From a virus, in the IMG/VR virus record IMGVR_UViG_3300044464_000005, positions 1-38,585 of that record: DNA of 38,585 nucleotides. The stretch is one strand, 5' to 3'. Below the pieces are notes generated by a model. That model was not told the DNA's origin. It saw only the letters and a list, made by a program, of their open reading frames with translations, and ran no database searches. Made by a program: the position numbers and the translations under genes. This document shows, one piece after another, positions 6,150-13,701 of this stretch; position 1 is the stretch's first letter; every line of letters begins with the position of its first letter.

Positions 6150-6727
6150 GCGACAAGGAGCCGGCCAGCGCGAACAACCTCCGGCTCCTCGACGATGCCA
6201 CGAAGGCGGAACTCCTCGCGCTCTCGAAGGCCCTGCGCGGCGACGTGCAGAAGATGGGCGAGACGATCGCGGAGGAGGTCTTGTTCAAGGAGCGCCTCCT
6301 CGCGGCCACCGTGACCAAGCTCATCGAGGCAGCGAGCGACCCGGACATCACGTTGGAGGAGGCGGTCAAGGTGCTGACCGTGGCGAGCAAGCTCCACGGG
6401 GATTGGCAGACCGCCGTCGCCCCTATCGCGCGGCGCCTCGGAGAAGACATCCGCCGGATGCGGAAGGAACTGGCTGCGAAGGGGGGTGATCGCTCGCATG
6501 GGAAGACGCTACAGTCTGGACCCGCTGGCCGACTTGGTGACGGGATCGGCGGAGCAGGAAGACGAGGATCTACGCGAGCGCCCGGAACTCCGCCTGACGG
6601 ACCAGAGGCTCGAAGCCCTCGACCTGTGGAGCCGCGACCCGTGGACGTTCCTCACGGGGACCGACCCCGACACGAACGAGCCGATCATCCGCACGATCGA
6701 CCAGAAGGACAAGCGGAACCCGATTAA
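6146..6727 (+). CDS. Candidate small terminase subunit, unusual 3' end
   Basis: GTG 6146 overlaps the nuclease stop. Residues 1-114 (to RKELAAKGG) are a normal helical, charged protein lying directly before terL, which is the position of a small terminase, the DNA-recognition subunit. I see no sure HTH, so the name rests on position. Past residue 114 the frame stays open another 240 bases inside terL, but this part is Gly/Pro/Arg-rich and reads like a shadow. The switch occurs at six Gs (6481-6486): one base back, GGG is followed by TGA 6487-6489, which would overlap the terL GTG in the same way as neighbouring genes. A -1 slip or a missing G in the assembly would both explain it. Confidence 0.55.
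   Translation: MSDKEPASANNLRLLDDATKAELLALSKALRGDVQKMGETIAEEVLFKERLLAATVTKLIEAASDPDITLEEAVKVLTVASKLHGDWQTAVAPIARRLGEDIRRMRKELAAKGGDRSHGKTLQSGPAGRLGDGIGGAGRRGSTRAPGTPPDGPEARSPRPVEPRPVDVPHGDRPRHERADHPHDRPEGQAEPD
6481..6487 (+). other. G-GGG-GGT slippery heptamer at the terS-terL junction
   Basis: The bases fit the X-XXY-YYZ pattern in the upstream reading frame. A -1 slip places TGA (6487-6489) immediately next, ending the upstream product at 114 residues and overlapping the terL GTG at 6486. I see no clear downstream stimulatory structure. A seventh G in the real genome would give the same stop without slippage. Confidence 0.35.
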
Positions 6728-8294
6728 GGCGTTCCCGTCGCATCTCTCCTACCTCCACTACTACCTCGAAGTGATGGAGTCGGAGAAGTACATCCAGACG
6801 GAGAAGGCTTCGCAGATGATCGTCTCGACGGTCACTCTGTTGAGGAGCCTGTGGAAAGGCTCTTTCACGACCTCGTACAAGGCGCTGCTCTCCAAGCACA
6901 AGGAGGAGGAGGCCGCGCTCCTGCTCGACGAGAAGATCCGCCAGGTCTGGATGCTGATGCCGGACTGGCTCCGGGCCGCGCTGCCGCTCACGCTGAAGCC
7001 GAAGAACAAGATCACCTGGGGGAAGACGGGCGCTTCGATGCTGGGCCTGCCCGAGAACGCGGCGGCGGCGGATGCCCGCGGGCAGACCTATCACACCGGA
7101 CTCATCGACGAGGCCGAGTTTCAGGACGCGCTCTCCGACATCCTCACAGCGATGCTGCCCCGCGCCGGGCAAGTCATCTTCTGGTCTACGCCGGCATCTG
7201 GGGGCGAGGGCGCCCGGATCTTCCGGTCCTACCTGAAGGACGACCCGATCACGCTCCATCCGCGCCTCGTCGAGATCCGGAAGAAGTACGTCCATCTCAA
7301 GGGGATCAGCCTCCGGAGGAACGAGAGCAAGAACGTCACCATCGTCCGGATCGAGCACATCGCGGACCCGGCGAAGAGGTCGCCGGAGTGGGAGCGCGAG
7401 GCAGCGAAACCGTACCCGTCGATGGCCGACTTCCGCCGGGAGATGAAGATCGACCGGAGCAGCAACGCGGGGCGACCGTTCTACCCCGGCTTCGCTGAGA
7501 ACCCGAAGCGGTACGTCAAGGCGATCCCGCATCTGCTCGACTATCCGATCATCAGGGGGTGGGATGCAGGTCGCCGCAATCCGGCATGTTGCTGGATTCA
7601 GTATAACCGGAGGCAGCGTCGAGTCTGGGTCATCCGTGAGTTGAGCCCGAACGATGCCGATATGTTCGTGTTCCGCGACCTAGTGAAGTACCTCAGCGGG
7701 CAACTCGCCTACGACTCGCTCCTGGCTCACAACACGCCGAGCGGATCGAACCGCGCCTACGAGATCCTCAACGAGTTGAAGCAGGACGCGGACTACCCGG
7801 CGCAGCCGTGGTTCACTGGGAAGCATTCGTTCGTGGACTGCGGAGGCCACGAGTTCGTGCGTCCTGGGCCTGGGCTCACAAAGGCCGGAGAGCCACAGGT
7901 GGCAGCGGAGATCCTGGCCCTCGGCGACATCTTCATCCAGCCGCCGTATAGCTTCAAGAAGTCGCGCTACGAGATCATCCGCGGCCTGTCGAAGATCCGG
8001 AACGATGGGTTGCCTGGGATGTTCATCGACCCGGCGTGCCCCTTCCTGATCCGTGGGTTCACGCAAGGTGGCATCGTCTACGCGAAGGGGACGGACAAGA
8101 ACCCGGACCCGAACGAGCCGGCGGTGTCGGAGTGGTCGCACATCCACGATGCTCTCGGCTACGCGCTCGTCAATACGGTGGCGCTGGAGCACGCGGACTA
8201 CTTCGCGCCCGGCCCGGACGGCGAGATTCACTTGGACTTGGGCGGGGACGAGATCGAGATGATGGACTCGTATCTGACGGGAGGGGAGCTATGA
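6486..8294 (+). CDS. terL: Terminase large subunit
   Basis: This 602-residue protein is the packaging motor ATPase and nuclease. Walker B is LIDEAEF near residues 206-212, and a coupling motif, FWSTPASGG, follows at 232-240. The N-terminal adenine-binding and Walker A region around residues 80-125 is degenerate, as in many phage terminases. The RNase-H-like nuclease shows GWDAG at 358-362 (first catalytic Asp) and HDALGYA at 554-560 (last catalytic Asp). GTG 6486 gives the frame shown; ATG 6498, spaced about 11 bases after the G-run, is at least as likely and shortens it by four residues. It pumps DNA through the portal encoded at 10208. The stop overlaps the next ATG. Confidence 0.93.
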   Translation: MIARMGRRYSLDPLADLVTGSAEQEDEDLRERPELRLTDQRLEALDLWSRDPWTFLTGTDPDTNEPIIRTIDQKDKRNPIKAFPSHLSYLHYYLEVMESEKYIQTEKASQMIVSTVTLLRSLWKGSFTTSYKALLSKHKEEEAALLLDEKIRQVWMLMPDWLRAALPLTLKPKNKITWGKTGASMLGLPENAAAADARGQTYHTGLIDEAEFQDALSDILTAMLPRAGQVIFWSTPASGGEGARIFRSYLKDDPITLHPRLVEIRKKYVHLKGISLRRNESKNVTIVRIEHIADPAKRSPEWEREAAKPYPSMADFRREMKIDRSSNAGRPFYPGFAENPKRYVKAIPHLLDYPIIRGWDAGRRNPACCWIQYNRRQRRVWVIRELSPNDADMFVFRDLVKYLSGQLAYDSLLAHNTPSGSNRAYEILNELKQDADYPAQPWFTGKHSFVDCGGHEFVRPGPGLTKAGEPQVAAEILALGDIFIQPPYSFKKSRYEIIRGLSKIRNDGLPGMFIDPACPFLIRGFTQGGIVYAKGTDKNPDPNEPAVSEWSHIHDALGYALVNTVALEHADYFAPGPDGEIHLDLGGDEIEMMDSYLTGGEL

Positions 8295-8581
8295 GGCCAG
8301 CATGGATTGCGGCGGCAGTAGTGGTTCCCATCCTGGCACGGTGGCTGTGGCTGGACCGCCGGCCTCCCCTGTTCATCGACCTTAAGCGCGTGAACGACGA
8401 GGACCGCCGGGCGCACCACGTCGCGCTCTACGAGGACGTGGAGTACCGGAACCGGGTGAAGCGGCGGATGACCGAAGGGAAGGACTGCCCGCTGAAGCCG
8501 CTGTACGACCGGCCGGCGATTCTCAGGAGGAAGCGCAAGGCCAAGGTCTACACGATGCCGCTGGCGAGGGGGAAGCGATGA
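8291..8581 (+). CDS. Small membrane-anchored basic protein
   Basis: The 96-residue frame starts at ATG 8291, overlapping the terL stop (ATGA). Residues 4-20 (AWIAAAVVVPILARWLW) form one N-terminal membrane helix. The remaining 75 residues are very basic (KRKAKVY, LARGKR) with an acidic patch in the middle. No family is recognised. The next gene's ATG overlaps its stop. Confidence 0.6.
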   Translation: MRPAWIAAAVVVPILARWLWLDRRPPLFIDLKRVNDEDRRAHHVALYEDVEYRNRVKRRMTEGKDCPLKPLYDRPAILRRKRKAKVYTMPLARGKR

Positions 8582-8865
8582 GCGAGCCGGATTGGGCAGA
8601 CCAGAGAGCCCGGCAATGGTTGGACGCGGCGCAACAGGTTGAATGCATCTCCTCGGATGCCTTGGATGCCAGCCTCGCCACCCTACTGCGGGAGGCGGAG
8701 CAGGCGGGATGGATTGACGGGCACACGAACGGGTCCGAAGAAATGCTAGCCAAGGTCCGCGGCTCAGTCGAGTCCGTGCGCTCCCGCTACGCCTCCGAGA
8801 AAACCGCAGGGTGCGCCGATGCCGTCCTGGCCCTCGACGAAGTGCTCGCGGAGTTGCGGAAGTGA
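8578..8865 (+). CDS. Hypothetical helical protein (95 aa)
   Basis: ATG 8578 overlaps the previous stop. The 95 residues are soluble and helical, with LLREAEQAGWIDGHTNGSEE and a C-terminal helix ending VLAELRK. Short proteins with the pattern REAR..G...G are common in phages of high-GC hosts but are unnamed. The stop overlaps GTG 8862. Confidence 0.6.
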   Translation: MSEPDWADQRARQWLDAAQQVECISSDALDASLATLLREAEQAGWIDGHTNGSEEMLAKVRGSVESVRSRYASEKTAGCADAVLALDEVLAELRK

Positions 8866-9137
8866 GCGACGTTCTCCAGTTCCCGGTGCAGGGGAAGCCG
8901 TGCCGGACGTGCGGATTCGTGATGGATCGGGACGCCAAGAACGACGAGTGCTTCTGCTGTCTCCATCAAGTTCCGCTCCCGCTCGCCGTCCCAGCGAAGT
9001 CGGGCGAGCCCTGTCGCGAGTGCGCCGGGACGGGACACGTCTCGGTTCACATCTGCGAAGACGACAGGGAGTGCGCGCGGAAGTGCCCGGAGCAGCAGCA
9101 GTGCATCGCTTGTGGAGCCTCTGGGTTGACCCCGTGA
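8862..9137 (+). CDS. Cys-rich protein with DnaJ-like zinc knuckles
   Basis: GTG 8862 overlaps the previous stop; the product has 91 residues. Cysteines come in pairs: CRTCG (14-18), CFCC (30-33), CRECAGTGHV (50-59), CARKC (70-74) and CIACGASG (81-88). The last pairs match the CxxCxGxG zinc repeats of DnaJ, suggesting one or two zinc centres. It may be a nucleic-acid or protein-binding zinc protein, with no family certain. It ends by overlapping the HNH start at 9134. Confidence 0.62.
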   Translation: MSDVLQFPVQGKPCRTCGFVMDRDAKNDECFCCLHQVPLPLAVPAKSGEPCRECAGTGHVSVHICEDDRECARKCPEQQQCIACGASGLTP

Positions 9138-9520
9138 ACGAGAGGTTCTGGTCCCACATCGCCTATCAGGACGACTCCCCGGATTCCTGCGCGATCTGGT
9201 GCGGGAGCGTGGACGCCCTCGGATATGGCCGAGTGAGGGTCCACGGGCGCCTCAGAAGCGCGCACCGCGTCGCCTGGGAGTTGGCCTTCGGCCCGATCCC
9301 GGCGAACGCCCAGGTGAGGCAGCGGTGCCGCAGGAGCGACTGCTGCCGGCCGGAGCATCTCTACCTGTTCCCGGTGGTCCGGCTGACCCCGGAGGCGGTG
9401 CTCGCCATCCAGACATCCCCTCTGGGGTGCCGGAGGCTCGCTACGCTATGGTCGGTGTCGTGGAGGCACGCGGCCCGGCTAAGGGCTTCTCACTCAAGGG
9501 CTTCTGCCGCAGTGGTATAG
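9134..9520 (+). CDS. HNH_3-type endonuclease lacking the first catalytic His
   Basis: The product has 128 residues from GTG 9134 (GTGA overlap). The HNH_3 layout is clear: CAIWCGSVDALGYGRV, then SAHRVAWELAFGPIPANAQV and RQRCRRSDCCRPEHLYLF. In functional members the segment reads (v)(r)H.C.(n)..C..P.HL; here the His is Gln (VRQRC), while the final Cys and His are kept. A C-terminal HTH-like tail (LTPEAVLAIQTSPLGCRRLA) is also typical, but the last residues come from a 10-base direct repeat (9481-9490 and 9496-9505, AAGGGCTTCT) and look degenerate. It is probably a decaying homing endonuclease that may still bind DNA. It lies just upstream of a lysozyme fragment and the intact lysozyme. Confidence 0.75.
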   Translation: MNERFWSHIAYQDDSPDSCAIWCGSVDALGYGRVRVHGRLRSAHRVAWELAFGPIPANAQVRQRCRRSDCCRPEHLYLFPVVRLTPEAVLAIQTSPLGCRRLATLWSVSWRHAARLRASHSRASAAVV

Positions 9521-9581
9521 CGTCAGCGCCTTACTCTGATGATGGGCGCTATCTGTCGATACCCGTGCGCCCGAGGGTAGG

Positions 9582-9695
9582 ATGGGAGACTCCGAGCCTG
9601 GGTCCACCGCGGAAGACCTCATCATCGCCGAGGAGGGCTTCGTTCCCCACGCCTACGAGGACTCCGAGGGCTATCTAACGATCGGCTTCCGATGA
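9582..9695 (+). pseudogene. Lysozyme N-terminal fragment
   Basis: ATG 9582, behind GAGGGTAGG, gives 37 residues that end at TGA 9693-9695, overlapping the ATG of the intact lysozyme. Its second half holds EEGFVPHAYEDSEGYLTIGF, the catalytic segment of T4-type lysozymes. Glu, Asp and Thr are spaced 9 and 6 residues apart, exactly as in T4 lysozyme (E11, D20, T26). Everything after the TIG motif is missing. It is not a simple copy of the next gene, whose corresponding segment is FEACRLRRYADAGGVATIGW. I infer the remnant of a different lysozyme replaced or interrupted by recombination. Confidence 0.62.
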
Positions 9696-10159
9696 CTGAA
9701 ACCGGCGTGTCGATGATTCGGCTCTTCGAGGCGTGCCGACTGCGCCGGTATGCTGATGCTGGCGGCGTGGCGACAATCGGCTGGGGCCACGCGATCAAGC
9801 CCGGCGAAGGGATCGGCGTCACGATCACGCAGCGTCAGGCTGACGCGCTTCTCGTCGCGGACATCGCCGAGCGCGAGGCCGGGATGCAGGCTCTCGTGAC
9901 GGTGGACCTGACCGACCCCGAGGCAGACGCGCTTGGGAGCTTCGCGTTCAACGTGGGGGTGGGAGCGTTCTCGCGCTCCACGCTGTTGAAGCGCGTCAAC
10001 TCGGGCGCGACCCAGGACGCCGCGGACCAGTTCCTTCGGTGGGTATTCGCTGCGAAGGTTCGCCAGCGCGGGCTCGTTCGCAGGCGCAACGCCGAAGCGG
10101 CGCGGTACCTCGGCGCGTCCCTGCTCCTGGTCACGGCAATCTACGACGGTGCCGCGTGA
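9692..10159 (+). CDS. Phage lysozyme (endolysin)
   Basis: This 155-residue glycoside hydrolase of the phage lysozyme family cuts the MurNAc-GlcNAc bonds of peptidoglycan at the end of infection. The catalytic triad is visible as E13, D22 and T28 in FEACRLRRYADAGGVATIGW, with GH following, and the C-terminal half has the family pattern (SFAFNVGVGAFSRSTLLKRV and later GLVRRRNAEA). There is no signal peptide or SAR helix, so release should need a holin such as the membrane proteins at 12886-14387. ATG 9692 overlaps the stop of the lysozyme fragment. A 15-residue frame at 10156-10203 follows, which I do not count as a gene. Confidence 0.92.
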   Translation: MTETGVSMIRLFEACRLRRYADAGGVATIGWGHAIKPGEGIGVTITQRQADALLVADIAEREAGMQALVTVDLTDPEADALGSFAFNVGVGAFSRSTLLKRVNSGATQDAADQFLRWVFAAKVRQRGLVRRRNAEAARYLGASLLLVTAIYDGAA

Positions 10160-10207
10160 GACTAGGGCAGATGGAGACGGGCGTCTTCGAGCGGGAGGAC
10201 TGATCGG

Positions 10208-12349
10208 ATGCCTGTAGCGGTTCTTGGCTCCACGGACGACAAGGCCCACAAGGATCTCCTCGCAAAGCTCATCGAACAGTTCGAGTTCTACGCCAAGCAG
10301 CTCGATCCCATCAAGCACTCGATGAGTCGCTACACGCGGCTCTACCTCGGAGAGCGCAAGGATCCCAGGCGCGAGAACGAGAAGTGGCGATCAAACACTT
10401 GGCTCGGCGACCCCTTCCAGCAGACCGAGACGGAGGTAGCCGTCTGGATCTCGATCCTCAACTCGCAGACGCCGACAGTCACGGCCGAGGGTGTCGGCTC
10501 CGAGGATGAGTGGAAGGCGCGCGGCTTCACGAACGCCGTGGACTACATCCAGCGCGGGAATAGCTGGACGTATGGGCAGGAGCAGGCGCTTCGCAAGGTG
10601 TCCTACCAGGGCTGGACCGTCATCGAGCCCCGCTGGCGGGAACTTTCGTTCAAGGCGGTGCAGCCTCCGACCAAGGACGAGAAGGTCAAGTACGACATCG
10701 CCGTGAACGAGGTGATGAAGCAGGGCGCCCCTCCGCCACCGGACGCCGTGAACATGCCGGATCAGTTCGCGCTCTGGACGCAGCAGTTCGGCATCCAGCC
10801 GCCGCAGTACGGCCCTCGCGAGGTCGTCCAGTACCGGGGACCGTGGTGGGCGCGGAACTCGGATTACGACTACTACTTCGACCCCTTCCTTGAGGACTGG
10901 ACGGAGCAGGAGGTCTTCATCAAGCGCGTCCTGAAGCCGTGGGCGTGGCTTGAGAAGAACGCGGGACCGGAGGAGGGCAAGCGGTACGATCCCGAGAACC
11001 TCGCGAAGTGCAAGGGAGGGACGGGCGGAGGCGACCAGCAGCGGCTCTCACAGTGGGAGCGCGAGATCGCCGCCCGCCAAGGGCTGACGTTCCAAGAGAA
11101 CGACCCCATCTTCAAGAACGGGGCGGAGGTGCTGGAGTTCTGGCGCGTCAAGGAAGACCTCCCCTTCTGCACCGTCGTCAACCGTACCGCGATCGTCAAC
11201 AAGCGGCCCGACGTTCACCCGTATTGGCACGGGCAGCTCCCCTTCGTGCCGATCCGGAACATCCCTCTCGCCGGCCGCGCCTTGGGCATGTCGAGTTACT
11301 CCCAGATGGAGAAGCTGTTCGGGGACCGCGTGAAGTTCCGCGACCTCCTCTTCGACATGATGCTGATCTCGGTGATGCCGATCCTGCTGAAGAAGCGCGG
11401 GATGGGGCTGGCCGACATGCAGAAGCAGTGGCAACCGGGGATGGTGCTGGACGTGAACGAGCCCGGCGGCATCCAGCGTGCGATCGACCCTCCGAGCGGT
11501 TTCGCGGAGCTGGTGCAAGTCACGCAGATGATCCTTCAGGATCAGAACCTCATCCTCTCGACGGGTGAAAACGTGAGAGGCCAGCAGGCCCAGGTGGGGC
11601 GCGTCTCCGCGACGGAAGCCCAGGCGCGACTCACTCAGGCCCTTGTCAGGCACACGCAGAGGACGGTGCGGCTTGAGGAGGAGTTCAACCCGATCATCCC
11701 GCAGAGCCTCGCCCTCATCGGCCAGAAGTGGCCCTCCGACGACCAGAGCCTCGCGCAACTCCGAGCCAAGATGGTCGGGGCGAACGAGGCGGATCCGTGG
11801 GCCGACAAGGAAGTGACGAAGGAACTGTTCGTGGAAGCCCTCACGATGGACATCAAGTTCACGGGGGCGTCACGGACGCGGGATCTCCAACTCGCCGCCC
11901 AGCAGATCAAGGACTTCACGCAGTTCGGGGCTTCGATCCAAGTCGCTCCTGGGGTGCCGGCGCTGTCTGGGGTCGAGATCCGGAACCTCCTCCGCCGCAT
12001 GTACCGGACGCTGGGGCAGAAGGGCGTCGAGGAGGCCCTGACGACCGAGGGCGATCAGGCCGTGGCGCAGGCGACGCAACTGGCGCTGTCCAACTCGATG
12101 GCTCAGGCACAACTCCAGGCGCTCCAGTTCCAGCAGGGGATCCAGCAGCTTCAGAACCCGCAGCCGCCGCCGCAGGAGCCCGGCCCGGAGGCCACTATCC
12201 AGTACCGTGACACGCCCCCGGACGTGAAGCGGCAGTTGGAGCAGCGCGTCGGCCTCCAGCCGTCGCAGATGGGCGATCTGGAGGTGGCCGCACAGGTGCA
12301 GAAGGCACAGCCGCGGCCGATGCCGCAAGGGGGACCGCCCCGTGGATGA
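10208..12349 (+). CDS. Portal protein
   Basis: The 713-residue protein starts at ATG 10208 after GGGAGGAC. It has the podovirus-type portal features: an N-terminal helical region (HKDLLAKLIEQFEFYAKQLD), a middle domain with GPWWARNSDYDYYFDPFLED, the core GRALGMSSYSQMEKLFGDRV and RGQQAQVGRVSATEAQARLT, and a Gln/Pro-rich helical C-terminus (barrel or crown). It forms the dodecameric ring at the capsid vertex through which TerL packages DNA. The capsid and scaffold genes it must work with are on the opposite strand, about 24 kb away in the window. Confidence 0.9.
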   Translation: MPVAVLGSTDDKAHKDLLAKLIEQFEFYAKQLDPIKHSMSRYTRLYLGERKDPRRENEKWRSNTWLGDPFQQTETEVAVWISILNSQTPTVTAEGVGSEDEWKARGFTNAVDYIQRGNSWTYGQEQALRKVSYQGWTVIEPRWRELSFKAVQPPTKDEKVKYDIAVNEVMKQGAPPPPDAVNMPDQFALWTQQFGIQPPQYGPREVVQYRGPWWARNSDYDYYFDPFLEDWTEQEVFIKRVLKPWAWLEKNAGPEEGKRYDPENLAKCKGGTGGGDQQRLSQWEREIAARQGLTFQENDPIFKNGAEVLEFWRVKEDLPFCTVVNRTAIVNKRPDVHPYWHGQLPFVPIRNIPLAGRALGMSSYSQMEKLFGDRVKFRDLLFDMMLISVMPILLKKRGMGLADMQKQWQPGMVLDVNEPGGIQRAIDPPSGFAELVQVTQMILQDQNLILSTGENVRGQQAQVGRVSATEAQARLTQALVRHTQRTVRLEEEFNPIIPQSLALIGQKWPSDDQSLAQLRAKMVGANEADPWADKEVTKELFVEALTMDIKFTGASRTRDLQLAAQQIKDFTQFGASIQVAPGVPALSGVEIRNLLRRMYRTLGQKGVEEALTTEGDQAVAQATQLALSNSMAQAQLQALQFQQGIQQLQNPQPPPQEPGPEATIQYRDTPPDVKRQLEQRVGLQPSQMGDLEVAAQVQKAQPRPMPQGGPPRG

Positions 12350-12644
12350 CTTCGAGAGGCGTGTCGATGCGCGGGCGCTGGAGGAAATCCGCACCAGCAT
12401 GGGCTTCATGGCCCTGGAAAGGATCCTTCGGCGGATGCGCGAGGACGCGATTGAGACGCTGGCGTCGAACCCGACGGCATCGCGGAAGGAGACGAAGGGT
12501 AAGCTCCTGATCCTCGATCAGATCGTTGCGTCGGTGGACGAGGAGATCGCCTACGTCCGCGGCCTTGCCGAAGCCGAGCAGGAGACGCTCCGGATCTCGC
12601 GGGGAGTCGCCGTCGAGGGCGGGGGTACGGGAGACTTGACGTGA
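12342..12644 (+). CDS. Helical protein following portal
   Basis: GTG 12342 overlaps the portal end by eight bases, with AAGGGGG as ribosome site inside the portal gene. The 100 residues are helical and charged (ALEEIRTSMGFMALERILRR, then KLLILDQIVASVDEEIAYV) with a loose tail. Small helical proteins often follow portal in podoviruses, and some are head-completion or decoration proteins. I cannot name this one. Confidence 0.6.
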   Translation: MDDFERRVDARALEEIRTSMGFMALERILRRMREDAIETLASNPTASRKETKGKLLILDQIVASVDEEIAYVRGLAEAEQETLRISRGVAVEGGGTGDLT

Positions 12645-12853
12645 GCAACGACAGGCCGACGATTCCGGTGGGAGACGTGATCCGCAGCTTCAACGTACCG
12701 GGCTGGCTGCGCTGGCTCCTGAATCTGTTCAAGGGTACTCGAATCCCGGCGGGTCCGGTGGACATACTGCTCACGAAGGGTGGCGCGACTCCTCCGGGCA
12801 CTGGGCTCGATCAGCCGCATCGGCCTGGACCGCCGAGGGTGGGCCTGCGGTGA
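12641..12853 (+). CDS. Small hypothetical protein (70 aa)
   Basis: GTG 12641 overlaps the previous stop (GTGA). The 70 residues contain a Trp/Leu-rich amphipathic stretch (FNVPGWLRWLLNLFKGTRIP) that could lie on a membrane surface, then a Gly/Pro/Arg-rich end. No family is recognised. An 11-residue frame (12850-12885) fills the space to the next gene and is probably not a gene. Confidence 0.5.
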   Translation: MSNDRPTIPVGDVIRSFNVPGWLRWLLNLFKGTRIPAGPVDILLTKGGATPPGTGLDQPHRPGPPRVGLR

Positions 12854-12885
12854 CTGACACGCGCGAGGGATCGGAGGCGGCTTGA

Positions 12886-13695
12886 GTGAGCGTGAAGGAC
12901 TGGCCCTGGCTCGCGTGGCTCGGTCTGTTCCTGCTGGTCGAAGTGCCCGCAGCGATTCGCAAGCGCGGGGGAACACTGAGCGAGTGGACCTGGCGGGTGT
13001 TCGCGCTTCGTCCACCGGAGCGGACGTGGGGACCGGCGCGACGGGTCACGTTCGTCGTGTTCTGGATCGTGACCGGCGCTCACTTCGTCGTGCAAATCGA
13101 ATGGGGGTGGGTGGTCGGTGCCGCCGTTCCGTTCGTGGCGGTGATCGTCTACTCGGTCGGTTGGGAGCACGGCATGACCCGTGAACAGTGGGACGCGGAG
13201 TGGAAAGCCTGCTTCGAGCGACTGCGCGCGAAGGGGAGCGACATCCTCGTAGCGCAGAAAATCGCCGTGAACATCACGACGGCCCGCTACGGCCCGCGCC
13301 CTGCCGGTCTGTCCCTTCGGCTTCGTCTCGCGCTTGGATTTATCACGTCGAAACTGGCCGGGCTTCGCTCGGTGGAGGTTAGTCCGATGTTTCAGAGAAT
13401 CATCGTGGCTGTGACGTATGGGATCGGCGCCGCGAGCCCGGTCCTTGCTGCGGCCTTCCAAGACAGCACCATCACGGGAGCGGAGTGGAGCGGGATCGCC
13501 ACCGCGTTTTTCATCGCATTCTGGGGGACGTTCAAGTCCAACACGACGATCATCTCTCCGAACCGCACGGTCTGGACTGCGGAGGAGCGAGTGATTGAGA
13601 CGGCGAAGATGGACGCGGGCGTGCTGGTCGAGGATGCGAAGATCGTTGCCGCCGAGAAGATCGTCGACGCCAAGGCCGCGGCGCAGAAGCGGTAG
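12886..13695 (+). CDS. Membrane protein with a holin-like C-terminal half
   Basis: GTG 12886 gives 269 residues. Residues 1-110 have an N-terminal hydrophobic helix (WPWLAWLGLFLLVEVPAAI) and two more (FVVFWIVTGAHFVVQIEW and VVGAAVPFVAVIVYSVGW). Residues 168-269 begin MFQRIIVAVTYGIGAASPVL and continue with GAEWSGIATAFFIAFWGTF and SPNR, the pattern of two-helix phage holins, then an Ala-rich helix. An internal ATG at 13387 with GGAGG at 13374-13378 could make this half separately. Either one fused protein or two overlapping products is possible. The position after lysozyme and portal and before two more membrane proteins suggests a lysis cassette. Confidence 0.6.
   Translation: MSVKDWPWLAWLGLFLLVEVPAAIRKRGGTLSEWTWRVFALRPPERTWGPARRVTFVVFWIVTGAHFVVQIEWGWVVGAAVPFVAVIVYSVGWEHGMTREQWDAEWKACFERLRAKGSDILVAQKIAVNITTARYGPRPAGLSLRLRLALGFITSKLAGLRSVEVSPMFQRIIVAVTYGIGAASPVLAAAFQDSTITGAEWSGIATAFFIAFWGTFKSNTTIISPNRTVWTAEERVIETAKMDAGVLVEDAKIVAAEKIVDAKAAAQKR
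13374..13389 (+). promoter_or_regulatory. Internal ribosome site and ATG for a holin-like product
   Basis: GGAGG (13374-13378) is followed after eight bases by ATG 13387, in the frame of the longer gene. Translation from here would give a 102-residue two-helix holin-like protein. The match is better than the site in front of the 12886 GTG. Confidence 0.5.
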
Positions 13696-13701
13696 GACTA
13701 G

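Noticed and set aside
9525-9550. AGCGCC/GGCGCT hairpin after the degenerate HNH
   Set aside because: A six-base stem with a 14-base loop and no T-run is too weak to call a terminator.
10156-10203. 15-residue frame (MRLGQMETGVFERED) overlapping the lysozyme stop
   Set aside because: It is too short with no recognisable feature; it may simply be the leader carrying the portal ribosome site.
12850-12885. 11-residue frame between two genes
   Set aside because: It follows the GTGA overlap pattern but is too short to support as a gene.
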